The position numbers were made by a program, and so were the translations under genes. From contig CALDGT010000104.1 in the NCBI GenBank assembly GCA_937942935.1, positions 1 through 12,918 of the forward strand: 12,918 nt of DNA, written 5' to 3'. This DNA is from an uncultured Chloroflexota bacterium (GTDB taxonomy: Bacteria > Chloroflexota > Anaerolineae > Aggregatilineales > Phototrophicaceae). The notes beneath the pieces were generated by a model. It made no database searches and was not told the origin of the DNA. It saw only the letters and a list, made by a program, of their open reading frames with translations. The first letter of the stretch is position 1. The number at the start of each line of letters is the position of its first letter. Shown one piece after another: positions 12,826 through 12,918 of this stretch.

Positions 12826-12918
12826 TCATAACAATTTGGGTTGCTTGGTCTTAGATGAATCGGCGCGCGGGGATTGTGTCTTTTTATTCCGCGCTTCATC
12901 CAAAATTTCTTGGGCGCT
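12826..12918 (-). CDS. 3' end of unidentified gene (partial)
   Basis: From the window edge the - strand reads 30 residues, beginning SAQEILDEARNKK and ending SSKTKQPKLL, to a TGA at 12826-12828. It is a helical, charged start with a basic, Ser/Lys-rich tail. The stop lies 11 bp before the Uma2 start, as in an operon. Too little is present to name it; it is called as coding from its open frame, composition and spacing. Confidence 0.5.
   Translation of the reverse strand, partial: SAQEILDEARNKKTQSPRADSSKTKQPKLL

Overview
The window looks like bacterial chromosome of moderate GC with tightly packed genes. My best guess is a Chloroflexota (Anaerolineae-like) genome. The reasons are a soluble TPR-histidine kinase, stand-alone receiver proteins, a Chloroflexota-style lipoprotein, a multi-zinc-ribbon protein and Uma2 remnants. 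This is inference: there is no rRNA or other phylogenetic marker, and a cyanobacterium-like source is not excluded. No tRNA, rRNA, CRISPR array or recognisable transposase was seen.

Layout. (1) Bases 1-1067, + strand: the last 49 residues of a histidine kinase, then two stand-alone receiver (CheY-like) proteins. The first overlaps the kinase by ATGA. The second follows an 80-bp leader holding a hairpin. The set ends in a perfect 10-bp-stem terminator. (2) 1124-1948, - strand: a lipoprotein. (3) 2079-2954, + strand: an AAC(3)-family acetyltransferase, divergent from the lipoprotein. (4) 3065-4504: an N-terminal TIR domain fused to a region resembling the DarT (DUF4433) ADP-ribosyltransferase fold, with a beta-rich tail. 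(5) 4595-9581: a soluble TPR-histidine kinase, a membrane HAMP-histidine kinase and a zinc-ribbon/TPR protein in close tandem, with no response regulator among them. (6) 9578-11688, - strand: a type II restriction-modification pair (endonuclease and SPPY-type amino-methyltransferase) joined by a 4-bp overlap. (7) 11698-12918, - strand: a DUF4258 toxin/YgiT-type zinc-finger antitoxin pair lying between two broken Uma2 (DUF820) genes, then the 3' end of an unidentified gene.

How the parts fit. The left part is signal transduction. The kinase and two receivers form a probable phosphorelay output by protein contact, since no DNA-binding domain is attached. The two later kinases have no regulator beside them. 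The right part is accessory DNA: restriction-modification, toxin-antitoxin and Uma2 debris, all transcribed leftward. Two 106-bp direct repeats (102/106 identical by eye) bracket the toxin-antitoxin pair. Each repeat contains the Uma2 3' end plus the first codons of the methyltransferase gene, so part of the region has been duplicated and then deleted.

The most interesting gene is the TIR-DarT-like fusion. Its TIR catalytic Glu appears intact, but in my by-eye alignment the DarT-like part has Gln in place of the catalytic Glu and Asp in place of an NAD-contacting His. No DarG antitoxin lies nearby. This suggests a TIR NADase effector carrying a degenerate ADP-ribosyltransferase fold that may work as a sensor or ligand-binding domain. 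That is a hypothesis from motif reading only.
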